Source: Methylotenera sp. (GTDB lineage Bacteria > Pseudomonadota > Gammaproteobacteria > Burkholderiales > Methylophilaceae). Taken from it: a stretch of 64,000 nt of DNA. Made by a program: the position numbers and the translations under genes. Positions 45,853-56,056 of the stretch are shown here, in pieces (the stretch's first letter is position 1; each line of letters begins with the position of its first letter). Below the pieces are notes generated by a model. That model did no database searches. It saw only the letters and a program-made list of their open reading frames with translations, and was not told the DNA's origin. The DNA lies in contig JABFRQ010000005.1 in assembly GCA_013141075.1 (NCBI GenBank), positions 1 through 64,000 on the forward strand. Direction: 5' to 3'.

Positions 45853-47058
45853 TTATATTTTTAGTTTGCTAAATGAATCGTAAACAGGGCCAAGTACTGA
45901 ATACATAATAAAACCAAGTATAAAGCCTAACAACACTGTGAGCGCTGGCTCTATCATTTTAAGCAATTTTTGCATCGAATCGTTTACATCACGATCATAA
46001 AAATAACTAATATTAAGCAATGATTTATCAAGCGCACCTGTGCTTTCACCCACTTTAATCATGCGTACCACTAGCTGTGGAAACAAGCCTGCGTTGCGGA
46101 AACTCTCGCTCATAGAATCACCTGCGCTAATTTGTGCATGCGCGCGGCTTAGCGCATCGGCCACCACACGGTTACCCACAATTTTTTCGCAAATTTTAAT
46201 GGCGTCTAAAATCGGTATGCCAGTTTGGTACATTAACGCAAAATAACGGGCAAAGCGCGCCATAATAATTTTGCTTAAAATTGGCCCAGTAACGGGCATG
46301 TTCAGCTTAAACATATCAAACCGATAACGCGCGACTGGATTGCTTTTAATGATGGTAGCAAGCCCAATAAACGCCAATATTGGCAAGCCAATAATCAGCC
46401 ACCAATAATTAACAAATGCATTAGATAATGCAATTAAAAACTTGGTATTAAGTGGTAGTTCTTGGCCCATATTGCGCAAAAATGAGGCCATTTGCGGCAC
46501 TAAATAACTCATTAAAAATGCTACTGCACCGAACACCACCACTGCCACAAACGCAGGATAAGCGAGCAGTTTTTTAGTTTGCGACATTAACTCATCTTGC
46601 CAGCGGATTGTTTCAAACAAATTATTAAACACTGTAGGCAATTGACCTGTTTGCTCGCCTGCATGCACTAAACTTACGAATACCTCATTAAATACGTGCG
46701 GGTGCTCTGCCAGCGCTTGCGAAAGCATTTTTCCGCCTTCAACTTCTGCGCTCACTGCGCCTAATACTTTTTGAAAATATGGGTTATTAGTGCCTTCACG
46801 CAAATCTGTTAAACACTCTAACAGCGGCACGCCTGCGCTACTTAATTGCTCAATTTGAAAGCAAAACATCACTAAATCTTGGTTACTCACCTTGTTACGA
46901 TTTAACAAGCTAGTGGATTTTGCAACAGCGCGAAAGGTGATTAAATCTAAGTCCATGCGCTGCAAGCGAATTTCTAAATCCACCTCATTTTGCGCATCTA
47001 TTTGCCCCATTGCTGGGCGGCCTAGCTTGTCAATCGCTTTGTAATTAAATGAAGGCAT
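45853..47058 (-). CDS. Type II secretion/pilus inner-membrane protein (GspF/MshG)
   Basis: 401 residues, with two copies of the GspF cytoplasmic helical domain (about 70-190 and 270-390) and three transmembrane segments (about 170-195, 222-240, 375-395). It is the polytopic platform protein that pairs with the assembly ATPase. It lies 19 bp after mshE, so the two are co-transcribed. Confidence 0.9.
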   Translation of the reverse strand: MPSFNYKAIDKLGRPAMGQIDAQNEVDLEIRLQRMDLDLITFRAVAKSTSLLNRNKVSNQDLVMFCFQIEQLSSAGVPLLECLTDLREGTNNPYFQKVLGAVSAEVEGGKMLSQALAEHPHVFNEVFVSLVHAGEQTGQLPTVFNNLFETIRWQDELMSQTKKLLAYPAFVAVVVFGAVAFLMSYLVPQMASFLRNMGQELPLNTKFLIALSNAFVNYWWLIIGLPILAFIGLATIIKSNPVARYRFDMFKLNMPVTGPILSKIIMARFARYFALMYQTGIPILDAIKICEKIVGNRVVADALSRAHAQISAGDSMSESFRNAGLFPQLVVRMIKVGESTGALDKSLLNISYFYDRDVNDSMQKLLKMIEPALTVLLGFILGFIMYSVLGPVYDSFSKLKI

Positions 47059-47077
47059 GATTCAATAATTGCTAAAA

Positions 47078-48784
47078 CTATGCACTAATACGGCTGGTTA
47101 AATCTATCACGCGCATCACTTCGCTCAAACTGGTGTAGCCTTCTACAATGCGGCGCACGCCATCTTCTGCCAGTGTTACAAAGCCTTTTTCTTGCGCTAA
47201 TTTTTGCAGCTCGTCTAAGTGGGCTTTGCGTGAAATAAGTGAATCAAAATCGCTATCAATGCGCAGTAATTCAATAATCGCCATACGTCCACGGTAGCCA
47301 TTTTGATTACATTGCTTACAACCTTTAGCCTTAAAAATTTTGGGCTTGTCACTCGGTTTAAGGCGTAATATTTTGCGCTCTTGCTCAGTTAGCACGTGCT
47401 GCTCTTTACAATGCGGACATAACACACGCACCAAGCGCTGCGCGACCACGCCAATAATATTGCCCGCCATAATGTCTGGCAAAATACCGATGTCTGATAA
47501 TCGCGGAAAAACACCCAATGCAGAGTTAGTATGTAGCGTTGTGTACACCTGATGCCCCGTCATTGCCGCGCGAAAAGCCATGGTAGCCGTGTCTTCATCA
47601 CGCACTTCACCGACTAAAATAATGTCAGGGTCTTGCCGCATAATTGAGCGAATGCCGTTGGCGAAGTCCACTTTATTCACTTCAGCTACCGAGGTTTGGC
47701 GCATCATTGACACTGGATATTCCACTGGGTCTTCTAGCGTCATAATGTTCACCGCTTCTGTATTGCGGTGTGATAACAATGAATACAGCGTGGTGGTTTT
47801 ACCGCTACCCGTTGGGCCCGTGACGATCACAATGCCTTCAGGGCGCGTCATCATAATGCGCAGTTCTTCTAAGGTTTCTGGTCGCAAGCCCATGCGCTCC
47901 ATCGGAATGATGGATTTTTCGCGATCTAGTACCCGCAATACGATATTTTCGCCATTGATAGTTGGGTGGCTTGACACCCGAAAATCAATCGGGCGACCGC
48001 ATAAATTCATGCTTAAACGGCCATCTTGCGGCGCACGTGTTTCTGCAATATCCAAGCCGCTCATCACTTTAAGGCGCACTGCCACGCCACCCCAATAGCT
48101 TTTGTGCAAACTACGCACTTGGTGCAACACGCCGTCAATTCTGTAACGTATACGCAAAAACGCAAACTCAGGCTCAAAGTGAATATCTGATGCGCCGCGT
48201 TTTACGGCATCCATCAACAATGCACCTACCAAGCGCACTACAGGTTGCGTGTAGCCATCACCATCTGCGCTTAAACTATTGTAATCAATTTCACCTGTTT
48301 CAATTTCACGCAAAATGCCATCAACAGAAAGTTCATAACCATAAAAATGGTCAATATATTCTTCAAGCTGCGCCTCGGCGGCTAATAGCGGCCTAATTTG
48401 AATGCGCCCGCCAAGCATGGCGCGTAGCTGATCTAACGCCACCACGTTAAACATATCCGCCATGGCAATTACTAAAGTTTTAGTAGATTCTTCATACGCC
48501 ATGGGCAACAAATGATAACGGCGCGCAAAGTCTTGCGGCACCATTTGCAAGGCTTCAACATCCGCCGCAATGGTAGATAAATCAACGCTCTCATAACCGA
48601 TTGTTTCGGCCACAACATCGCGCACCATTGCCTCTGTTACAAAGCCCAGCAGCACCAATTGGCGGCCCAATGGCAATTCACTATGCTCTTGTTCGGTAAG
48701 CGCAATGCGTAGCTGATCTTGGCTGATTAAGCCTTGCAGCACCATGAGATCACCTAGGCGAGGTTTACGTCTTGGTTCAGCCAT
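47078..48784 (-). CDS. mshE: Pilus assembly ATPase MshE
   Basis: 568 residues. Two N-terminal motifs of the MshEN type (RLGDLMVLQGLISQDQLRIA near residue 8 and PLGRQLVLLGFV near residue 37) suggest control by cyclic di-GMP, as shown for MshE of Vibrio cholerae. The C-terminal motor has Walker A GPTGSGKT (about 320-330), the Asp/His boxes, VGEVRDEDT and a zinc motif (CPHC ... CKQCNQNGY). It powers pilus extension. Confidence 0.92.
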   Translation of the reverse strand: MAEPRRKPRLGDLMVLQGLISQDQLRIALTEQEHSELPLGRQLVLLGFVTEAMVRDVVAETIGYESVDLSTIAADVEALQMVPQDFARRYHLLPMAYEESTKTLVIAMADMFNVVALDQLRAMLGGRIQIRPLLAAEAQLEEYIDHFYGYELSVDGILREIETGEIDYNSLSADGDGYTQPVVRLVGALLMDAVKRGASDIHFEPEFAFLRIRYRIDGVLHQVRSLHKSYWGGVAVRLKVMSGLDIAETRAPQDGRLSMNLCGRPIDFRVSSHPTINGENIVLRVLDREKSIIPMERMGLRPETLEELRIMMTRPEGIVIVTGPTGSGKTTTLYSLLSHRNTEAVNIMTLEDPVEYPVSMMRQTSVAEVNKVDFANGIRSIMRQDPDIILVGEVRDEDTATMAFRAAMTGHQVYTTLHTNSALGVFPRLSDIGILPDIMAGNIIGVVAQRLVRVLCPHCKEQHVLTEQERKILRLKPSDKPKIFKAKGCKQCNQNGYRGRMAIIELLRIDSDFDSLISRKAHLDELQKLAQEKGFVTLAEDGVRRIVEGYTSLSEVMRVIDLTSRISA

Positions 48785-48875
48785 TGTTGAAACCTAGCGT
48801 GACTATTGCAATAAAATTAAAAAATACCATAGTTTGATTATAATTTTTGATTGTAATTGTTAATTGGATATTCAG

Positions 48876-50501
48876 TTATTGAAGTACGTTAATTCTCGCC
48901 TCTAGCGTTGCTCTATCAGGGCTAGCTGCGCCAGATTTATTTAGCAATTCTAATGTGCGCTGATACTGCTTTAAGGCAAGGTTAGATTTGCCCATTTGGT
49001 CTAAACTAACTGCCAAATTAAATGCGTAATCAGCATTATTCGGCGCTAATCTACTAGCATTAAAATAAGCCTCTTGTGCTGAAGGCCACTGACTTTGCTC
49101 TGCATATAAATTACCCAAAGCAGCCTGCAAATGTGCAGCTTCTGGCTGTTGCGTGAGCATATTTTTAATACGGCTTTCTGCTGCAATTGGGTCATCATTT
49201 GCTTGCTGTCCTGCGCCCGTCATTCCAGATAATGCGATTGTATTTCTAGGTTCAATTTCTAACACTTTTTGATACCAGCCTGCCGCGTCGGCATCGCGAC
49301 CTTGACGCTGTGCAATGGCGGCCATGCCCAATAAAGCATCTACATTATGCACATCATGTTGCAACACTTGCCTATATTGCTGTTGCGCGACGGCGTTCTC
49401 ACCACGGGTAAATGCTTGGTAAGCGGCGAGTAGCGTAGGGTCTACGCCCAATGATGGTGCTTTGCTAATTAGTGTTACAGATTTACTTTTCCTGCTACTT
49501 GTTGGAGCTGCGCTATTGGCGTCATCTTCGCTCGCATAAGCTTCAACATTATTATTGATGACTTTTTTAGCGCGTGGTTTTTTGAGTGCGACTTGTTTTG
49601 TATCTTCAATCGCATCGTCAAGCACACTCGGCTCAGTCGCTCCTTTCTGCTTGAATGCTGAAGCGCTTGTTGTATTGTTTGGTGAATTTGCATCAGCTTC
49701 AACCGCTGCTGACTGGTTTTCTGCAGGCAAAATTGTTGCTACTTCAGCCGGTGCAGCAACCACAACCTGCGGCTGTATTGGCGTGCTAGGCGGCATAGCC
49801 GCGGGCTTCAATACCACCACTTCTGGAGCGCTTAAAGTTTTAATATAGCTATAACCTTGCAAGCCCAACCACACCAACAAAGCACCTGCAACCCCTAACG
49901 TAAGTAGCGCATATTTTGAACTAGGCGCTTTAACCGCCTTATTCGCTACAAATACTTTAGCAGCAGCTTTTTGATTAAGCCCTGCATCTACCGTTTGAAA
50001 AGCAGTGGTAGGGCTGGCTTGGTCTTTAGCTTGGTCTGCTGTAGTATTTTTTGTAGCATTTTTTGTAACGGCCAATTGCGGCGCATCATTTGGCAGATTT
50101 GTAAGTATCGTTGTTTGAGTGGCTGATTTTTCTGCCGTCACCTTTACACCGCTCTGCTTAGGTTTAGCATATTTGCCAATAGCGAAATGTGTACCCGTTA
50201 AACCAGCCTCTTCTTCTAAAGTAAGCACTCTAGCAATAGCGGCATTTTCAGCCACTGCGGTTTCTACCGCGTCAGCAAATGCTAGTTTTTCTTCTATACT
50301 TTGTTCAGCTACGGCTTGTGGTTCTGCTACTGCTTGCTGTTCTGCGACCAATTGCTTAGCCACAACAGTTTGTTCAGTATCAACAGGCAACAGCTCAAGC
50401 ATTAAAGCCTCGTCGGCCACGTACTCACCCGTTAGCTTCTTGCTTTTTTCAGCCTGCTTACTCTTATCTAGGTGATCTAATGCTTTAATGAGTAAACTCA
50501 T
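48876..50501 (-). CDS. TPR protein of the pilus operon (MshN-like)
   Basis: 541 residues. An Ala/Gln/Val-rich N-terminal third is followed by one transmembrane helix (about 200-217, LLTLGVAGALLVWLGLQG) and a C-terminal half of TPR repeats (from about residue 365; NVDALLGMAAIAQRQGRDAD, NTIALSGMTGAGQQ). MshN-type proteins are in MSHA loci next to MshL; the TPR part probably mediates contacts in the periplasm. Confidence 0.75.
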   Translation of the reverse strand: MSLLIKALDHLDKSKQAEKSKKLTGEYVADEALMLELLPVDTEQTVVAKQLVAEQQAVAEPQAVAEQSIEEKLAFADAVETAVAENAAIARVLTLEEEAGLTGTHFAIGKYAKPKQSGVKVTAEKSATQTTILTNLPNDAPQLAVTKNATKNTTADQAKDQASPTTAFQTVDAGLNQKAAAKVFVANKAVKAPSSKYALLTLGVAGALLVWLGLQGYSYIKTLSAPEVVVLKPAAMPPSTPIQPQVVVAAPAEVATILPAENQSAAVEADANSPNNTTSASAFKQKGATEPSVLDDAIEDTKQVALKKPRAKKVINNNVEAYASEDDANSAAPTSSRKSKSVTLISKAPSLGVDPTLLAAYQAFTRGENAVAQQQYRQVLQHDVHNVDALLGMAAIAQRQGRDADAAGWYQKVLEIEPRNTIALSGMTGAGQQANDDPIAAESRIKNMLTQQPEAAHLQAALGNLYAEQSQWPSAQEAYFNASRLAPNNADYAFNLAVSLDQMGKSNLALKQYQRTLELLNKSGAASPDRATLEARINVLQ

Positions 50502-50509
50502 ATAAAAGT

Positions 50510-52342
50510 TTACCTTTCTACTTCCAGCGTTTGTGTTAACTGCTGCGAAGGTAGATATTGCTTATAAGTAGAAAGCTCATCGCTTTCTAAACTTGCATTT
50601 TTAATAATTGTTGGACGCAAAAATATGACAAGTTCAGTTTTTTTATTGGCGTAATCACGGCCTTTAAATACCTCTCCGACTACTGGTACGTCTGAAACGC
50701 CAGGTACGGCATCAGTATTACGTTGCATTTCGTCTTGCATCAATCCGCCTAAAATCGCCGTATTACCGCTATTCACTTGCAGCAAAGATTCCATTTCACG
50801 CACCTGAATTTGTGGAACTTGGCTAGCAATGTTTAATAACTGCGGGTTTGGATCACGTACAAAACTCACCACCCGAGAAATTGTAGGCCGTACATTGATA
50901 TTGACTGCACTCGTATCATTAATTTGTGGTGTAACACTCATCACAATCCCGACTGGTACGGTATTGGGTGTGGTAGTGATTGTAGAGAGTACGCCGCCTT
51001 GAGTGCCTTGAGACTGCTGAGCTTGCACAGTAAAGTAAACCAAATTATCGACTACTTTTAAAATAGCCGTTTGGTTATTCAATACCATTAGTTTTGGGCT
51101 AGATATGACTTTCGTATCACCAAATTGCTTTAATAAAGTCACAGACGCGGCGAGGTTTCCTAGTGAGCTCACTGGATTTAAATAACCAATAGCAAAACCA
51201 GTATTCGCTGCGTTAATACTTGGGCCTAATGACTGCTGAAAGGTAAATCCGCTGCTTGTAGCGGTATTTCCAAAACGACTCCAATCAATACCTGCCTGAA
51301 AACTATCATTCAATCTCACTTCCACGATAGTGGCCTCTATCAATACTTGGCGTTTGACACTTGCCATAACCCTATCTAAAAAGTCTTGTATTTTTTCATG
51401 CTGCTTATTAGTAGCGCGCACATTGATAATACCAGCCTCACGATTTACAATCACTGTACCTGCAAATAGGGTTTTGTATTCGTTTCTGTCCTCTTCTTTT
51501 TCGCGCACTGCATCTAATATACTTGCTGCTTCACTAGAATTACTAGCAACTTGATCACCCTTGGTTTTAACATTTGATTTAGAGTTAATACCTGTACGGG
51601 TAATAATGATTTCCTTATCAGTTTCTGCCAAAATGTCTTTAAGGTTTTTTTCTAGCGTTTCCCAAAAATGGCTTTTTGATTCACTAGTCACTGACGTGCG
51701 CGAGCTATTATTGGCACCATTTCCCGCGCTATTACTTACCGTACCGCCAGCGCCTGAACTTTGAGAAGCGCTTGATATTTGTCCATCTGCACCAATAAAG
51801 CTTGCGGTATCACGAGACATATTTACATAATCAACTTTGTACGTTCTGAGTACTGGCGAATCAGGCGTAATATTCAGCACGTTATTCTGAATTTTATACG
51901 TTAAATCCACCTGTTTAGACAAGCGCTCTAAAATAGCTGGTAAAGTTTGGTCTACCGCATTTAAAGTTACATTGCCTTTTATTGACGGATGAATATCTAT
52001 GTTGAATTTGCTATCGCGCGCTATCGCAAACAGCACTTCTTTTACGGGCGTGTCATACACCACGATACTATAAAGCTGTTCTTTGGCTTTAGGTTTTGGT
52101 GGCGGTAGGTAGGTGTTATTGGTTACAGGCTTAGGAATGGCCGCTTTTGCAACTGCGTTTGCGGCTGATAACGGAGCGTTTGCTTGTGCAGCGGCTGCGC
52201 CTGTTGCTACTTGACGCGTTGCATTATTATGGCCATCAATATGGCCTTTTGATGGCTCAATTGTAGTTTGGTGCGTACAGGAACTCATGCCTAAAACAAG
52301 CGCCAAGCCAATTAGCGCTAATATCTGTTTGTTGTTTGCCAA
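50510..52342 (-). CDS. mshL: Outer-membrane secretin MshL
   Basis: 610 residues; a lipoprotein signal (GMSS-C, Cys22) is followed by an N-terminal domain (KEVLFAIARDSKFNIDIHPSIKG), an N1-type domain and the C-terminal secretin (VGIVMSVTPQINDTSAVNIN ... GLMQDEMQRNTDAVPGVS ... ELVIFLRPTI). It forms the outer-membrane pore through which the pilus passes. A Q/S/N-rich loop (about 180-215) separates the domains. Next to mshN and the ExeA-like ATPase, as in MSHA loci. Confidence 0.93.
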   Translation of the reverse strand: MANNKQILALIGLALVLGMSSCTHQTTIEPSKGHIDGHNNATRQVATGAAAAQANAPLSAANAVAKAAIPKPVTNNTYLPPPKPKAKEQLYSIVVYDTPVKEVLFAIARDSKFNIDIHPSIKGNVTLNAVDQTLPAILERLSKQVDLTYKIQNNVLNITPDSPVLRTYKVDYVNMSRDTASFIGADGQISSASQSSGAGGTVSNSAGNGANNSSRTSVTSESKSHFWETLEKNLKDILAETDKEIIITRTGINSKSNVKTKGDQVASNSSEAASILDAVREKEEDRNEYKTLFAGTVIVNREAGIINVRATNKQHEKIQDFLDRVMASVKRQVLIEATIVEVRLNDSFQAGIDWSRFGNTATSSGFTFQQSLGPSINAANTGFAIGYLNPVSSLGNLAASVTLLKQFGDTKVISSPKLMVLNNQTAILKVVDNLVYFTVQAQQSQGTQGGVLSTITTTPNTVPVGIVMSVTPQINDTSAVNINVRPTISRVVSFVRDPNPQLLNIASQVPQIQVREMESLLQVNSGNTAILGGLMQDEMQRNTDAVPGVSDVPVVGEVFKGRDYANKKTELVIFLRPTIIKNASLESDELSTYKQYLPSQQLTQTLEVER

Positions 52343-52463
52343 AGCTTATTACCCCCTACTTATTGCTCAAATTACATTTTTTTACATATTTTGCATAATA
52401 CCTTAAAAAATGCAATAAATATGTAAAGAATATTAAATGTTTACAATAAGTTACGCGTGTTAT

Positions 52464-54056
52464 CTATTGCGCTTGTTCAATTTCTTTATTGATACCTGCA
52501 ATTGTGCGCAAATGCGGTTTGTTATTTTTAATTTGGCTCGGTAAATTTTGTAGCGCGGCAAGTGCTTCACTGCGCTGTGCATAAGCCCCATAAAGAAAAA
52601 TAGTAAGATTTACACCTTTTTGATTTTTTTGGTACAGGTAAATATTATCAACTTCTAATTGCTGGCTCAATTTAGCTAACACTTGCTTTAACTGCTCATT
52701 ATCAGTTGATGACATCAATTGCAAAGTAACGGTATCTGACGCACCGCTTGCTAGCAAGTTTTTAGTGGCGGCAATACGTGTAACTACCAATTGCTGCGCA
52801 GCATCGATGGGGCTTTCTACAGCTGGATTAACTAAAGCAGGGGTTACCACTACGGCATTAGGTGTAGTTATTACTGGTGCGACTGGCGGCGTTGGCAATG
52901 TTGCCGTAGCCACAATTGGCACTACAGCTGGATTTGCAACCACATTATTTGGGGCTACTTGTATAGCAGGTGGCGTAACAATGGCAGCTGCATTTGCGGT
53001 GTTCAGTGCAGCCTCAGCCGAATTTACAACAGCAACGGGCGCTGGCGTCGAGTTGTTAACAACTAATGCTGGTTGAATCGCTGGCTTAGCCATGGCTTTA
53101 GCGTCCAATTTCACTGCCTGACTCACCGTAGCTTTTGCCACATTAGACTGCTGTGCTTTTTGCCACCACATATAGGCTACAAATGCCGCCAAACAAGCAA
53201 TCAGCAATATCGCCCAAATAAAATATTGTTTGTAATTAGTCGCGTTTCGGCCAAATTCACTGTCTTGTATTGCGGCTTTTACATGCTTGGGAGTCACTTG
53301 GTACACATTGTCAGCAAAAGCAGCCAATAATGATTTATCCGCTAATATATTCACCCGCCGCGCCAAGCCCTTGGCCGCGCTTGAGAGCTTTTTAATCGCA
53401 GACTCTGAAAACAAATGTGGGCCATGGTAGCCAGCGGCACGCAAGCGCAAAATCAAATATTCGCCAATATCTTTAGTGCCTAAGGGTTCTAAATGAAAGC
53501 TATGAGTAATGCGCTCTCGCAGTTGGCGAATATGCGTTTCGCTCAAATTCACATCTAGCTCAGGCTGACCAAATAACACTATTTGCAGCAACTTATCTTG
53601 CTTGGTTTCTAAGTTTGAAAGTAACCGAATTTCTTCAAGCGTAGCAAGCGGCATGCCTTGGGCTTCTTCAACAAAAATCACCACTTGGCGGCCTTCTGCA
53701 TGGCGGCTGAGCAAATGTGCTTGCAGCACTTGCATTACTTTTAGGCGGTCAGCATTTTTGGCTAATTTGAGTTGCAACTCAAAAGCAATGGCATGTAATA
53801 CGTCTTCAGGGGCTACGCTAGGATTGGCGAGGTAAATGCTCTCGATTTTTTCTGGCAAAATGGTCTGCAGCATGCGGCAGAGCATGGTTTTGCCGCTACC
53901 GACTTCACCCACCACTTTAATAATGCCTTCACCATTGGTAATGGCGTAAACAAGCGCATCTAGCACTGCGCCGCGATTGCCGCCCGAAAAGAAAAAATCT
54001 GTGTTCGGGGTGATTTTGAATGGCGGCTCTTTTAAACCAAAGTGAGGGTAATACAA
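52464..54056 (-). CDS. mshM: ExeA/MshM-like AAA ATPase
   Basis: 530 residues. Walker A GEVGSGKTMLCR (about 46-57) and Walker B VVIFVEEAQG, then a single transmembrane helix (about 282-300, FIWAILLIACLAAFVAYMWW), a long Ala/Val/Pro-rich linker and a C-terminal sugar-binding-type domain. ExeA/MshM proteins help insert the secretin into the outer membrane through peptidoglycan. First structural gene of the operon. Confidence 0.85.
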   Translation of the reverse strand: MYYPHFGLKEPPFKITPNTDFFFSGGNRGAVLDALVYAITNGEGIIKVVGEVGSGKTMLCRMLQTILPEKIESIYLANPSVAPEDVLHAIAFELQLKLAKNADRLKVMQVLQAHLLSRHAEGRQVVIFVEEAQGMPLATLEEIRLLSNLETKQDKLLQIVLFGQPELDVNLSETHIRQLRERITHSFHLEPLGTKDIGEYLILRLRAAGYHGPHLFSESAIKKLSSAAKGLARRVNILADKSLLAAFADNVYQVTPKHVKAAIQDSEFGRNATNYKQYFIWAILLIACLAAFVAYMWWQKAQQSNVAKATVSQAVKLDAKAMAKPAIQPALVVNNSTPAPVAVVNSAEAALNTANAAAIVTPPAIQVAPNNVVANPAVVPIVATATLPTPPVAPVITTPNAVVVTPALVNPAVESPIDAAQQLVVTRIAATKNLLASGASDTVTLQLMSSTDNEQLKQVLAKLSQQLEVDNIYLYQKNQKGVNLTIFLYGAYAQRSEALAALQNLPSQIKNNKPHLRTIAGINKEIEQAQ

Positions 54057-54098
54057 ATTGTTTCCGCTATTTTATCTATGATTATTTCTAAAAATTAT

Positions 54099-55535
54099 CT
54101 AGCTTTCGCCTGTTGTACTCATGCGGCTATAAAGTGTGGTGCGATTTACATTCAACAATTTAGCTGCTTGGCTTAAATTACCATGCGTAATTTGCATTGC
54201 TGCCTCAATATATGCGCGTTCCCACGTTTTTAGCACTTCGTCTAAGCTCACGTTGGCTTGGCGCTGCAAGTGGCGCTGCGCTTGCGTGGCCATTGCCGCA
54301 TCATCATTAAAATTTATTGACTCAGCATTTGAATCTGCAGATTCGTGCTCAGACAAATCAAACTCAGCGACTAACTCTTTAACTTTGAGCGTTTTACCTG
54401 CATATTTTGCAATTAAACGAATGACAATATTTCTGAGCTCACGCACATTACCTGGAAATGAGTACTCCTGCCAACGCACTTGTGCCGCATCATCTAACAC
54501 AAAGGGAGCTTGTCCAATTTGCTTCGCATAAAACGCTGTAAAATGATTACGCAACAAGTGCTTATCCTCACCTAAATCACGTAGTGATGGCACATGCACG
54601 GCAAACACACTTAAACGATGATATAAATCTGACCTAAACTTGCCTGCGCGCACTTCTGCACGTAAATCGCGGTTCGTCGCGGCCACAATACGCGCCTGAC
54701 TTTTACGCGTTTGCGTTTCACCTATGCGCTGATATTCACCATTTTCTAACACACGCAATAACTTAGCTTGCAACTCTAATGGCAACTCGCCAATTTCATC
54801 CAAAAATAACGTGCCTTCACTGGCATCTTCAAAATAACCTGCATGTGCTGTAGTGGCGCCAGTAAATGCACCTTTGGTATGGCCAAACAATATAGATTCA
54901 GCCAATAATGGCGAAATTGCCGCACAGTTAATTGATAAATATGGCTGCAAAACGCGCTTACTTGCATAATGAAAACTACCCGCCACCAGCTCTTTACCAC
55001 TGCCTGATTCACCTTCAATCAACACAGGAAAAGGCGAATCGGCAAACTGCGTGATTTGCATACGCAAAGCCTGCATTAGCAGGCTATCGCCCAACAAACC
55101 ATCGTACTTTTGCTCGGCTTTAATCTCATTTAACTCAACATCTTGCACCTTGAGCGACGTTAACAGCATGTCTTTTAGCTTATCAACATCGCAAGGCTTG
55201 CCAATAAAATCAACCGCGCCTAGTGATAACGCGCGCTTCACATTCATGTCATCACTTTGGCCAGAAAGCACATGAATTTTAATAGTAGGGGAATGCGCAA
55301 GCAGTGCGCTAATGACTTTAAAACCTTCTTCAGGCGTATGTGGTGATGGTGGCAAACCTAAGTCTACCAAGGCCAAAGCTGGAGGAGCATCTAACTGTTG
55401 CAATAAACTCTTTAACTGCGCATGTGATTCAGCCACACATACTTCAAAATGTTTACTTAAAACAAAATGCAGCGTATCCGTAATTAAAGGATCGTCATCA
55501 ATAATCATCAATACAGGACGAAGAGCTGCCATCAA
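54099..55535 (-). CDS. Sigma-54-dependent response regulator
   Basis: 478 residues. Receiver domain with phosphoacceptor D58 and K-P loop near 113, AAA+ domain with GESGSGKE (175-182) and the sigma-54 contact loop GAFTGA (222-227), and a Fis-type helix-turn-helix at the end (GNLSQAAKLLNVNRTTLYSR). Domain order matches PrsR-type regulators found with polysaccharide/exosortase loci. It is just upstream of mshM on the same strand, so it probably activates the pilus operon or related surface genes. I found no convincing -24/-12 site in the gaps of the operon. Confidence 0.9.
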   Translation of the reverse strand: MMAALRPVLMIIDDDPLITDTLHFVLSKHFEVCVAESHAQLKSLLQQLDAPPALALVDLGLPPSPHTPEEGFKVISALLAHSPTIKIHVLSGQSDDMNVKRALSLGAVDFIGKPCDVDKLKDMLLTSLKVQDVELNEIKAEQKYDGLLGDSLLMQALRMQITQFADSPFPVLIEGESGSGKELVAGSFHYASKRVLQPYLSINCAAISPLLAESILFGHTKGAFTGATTAHAGYFEDASEGTLFLDEIGELPLELQAKLLRVLENGEYQRIGETQTRKSQARIVAATNRDLRAEVRAGKFRSDLYHRLSVFAVHVPSLRDLGEDKHLLRNHFTAFYAKQIGQAPFVLDDAAQVRWQEYSFPGNVRELRNIVIRLIAKYAGKTLKVKELVAEFDLSEHESADSNAESINFNDDAAMATQAQRHLQRQANVSLDEVLKTWERAYIEAAMQITHGNLSQAAKLLNVNRTTLYSRMSTTGES

Positions 55536-55648
55536 TTAAGCCTTTACATAAATTTATCAACTATAGCAATCAACGCTACTATAGCCTTAAAGGCTTTTGG
55601 TATCAATTATTTTGGCGCAAGAATTTGGTATTGGCATTAAGAAATTAC

Positions 55649-55724
55649 TGGGGTGGCTGATGGGGCTCGAACCCACGACAACAGGAATCACAATCCTGGA
55701 CTCTACCAACTGAGCTACAGCCAC
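55649..55724 (-). tRNA. tRNA-His(GTG)
   Basis: 76 nt with encoded CCA, identical to the left-arm copy. Its 3' end is the edge of the inverted duplication. No terminator follows it on the minus strand, unlike the left copy. Confidence 0.9.
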
Positions 55725-55749
55725 CATTGAAGCAAAAATTACATGAAAA

Positions 55750-55826
55750 TGGTCTGCCCGACAGGAATCGAACCTGTAACCCCCAACTTAGAAGGTTGGT
55801 GCTCTATCCGGTTGAGCTACGGGCAG
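55750..55826 (-). tRNA. tRNA-Arg(TCT)
   Basis: 77 nt with encoded CCA; same arms and anticodon TCT as the left-arm copy. Second in the array read on the minus strand. Confidence 0.9.
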
Positions 55827-55878
55827 AAGAGTTACATGTTTGAAACAACAAGTCTGATTAAAACAAGACCAAAAAATC

Positions 55879-55955
55879 TGGTCGGCGTGGAGAGATTCGA
55901 ACTCCCGACATCCTGCTCCCAAAGCAGGCGCGCTACCAGACTACGCTACACGCCG
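55879..55955 (-). tRNA. tRNA-Pro(TGG)
   Basis: 77 nt with encoded CCA, anticodon TGG. First gene of the array; its promoter lies at 55965-55993. Confidence 0.9.
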
Positions 55956-55964
55956 AAGGGCAGA

Positions 55965-55993
55965 AATATACTGGAAACTGGGCAGTAGGTCAA
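55965..55993 (-). promoter_or_regulatory. Sigma-70 promoter of the tRNA array
   Basis: On the minus strand, TTGACC (55988-55993) and TATATT (55965-55970) are 17 bp apart. Divergent from folD. Confidence 0.65.
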
Positions 55994-56056
55994 TTCTATT
56001 ATGTTAAAATGTTACTTTATTTTAATAATTCTTAGAAATTAAGTGCGCACAATCAA

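Noticed and set aside
47580..48098. 172-residue plus-strand ORF
   Set aside because: Shadow of mshE on the other strand, without any domain features.
54057..55648. Sigma-54 (-24/-12) promoters for the pilus operon
   Set aside because: I looked for TGGCAC-N5-TTGC in the operon's gaps on the minus strand and saw no convincing match; the regulator may act elsewhere.
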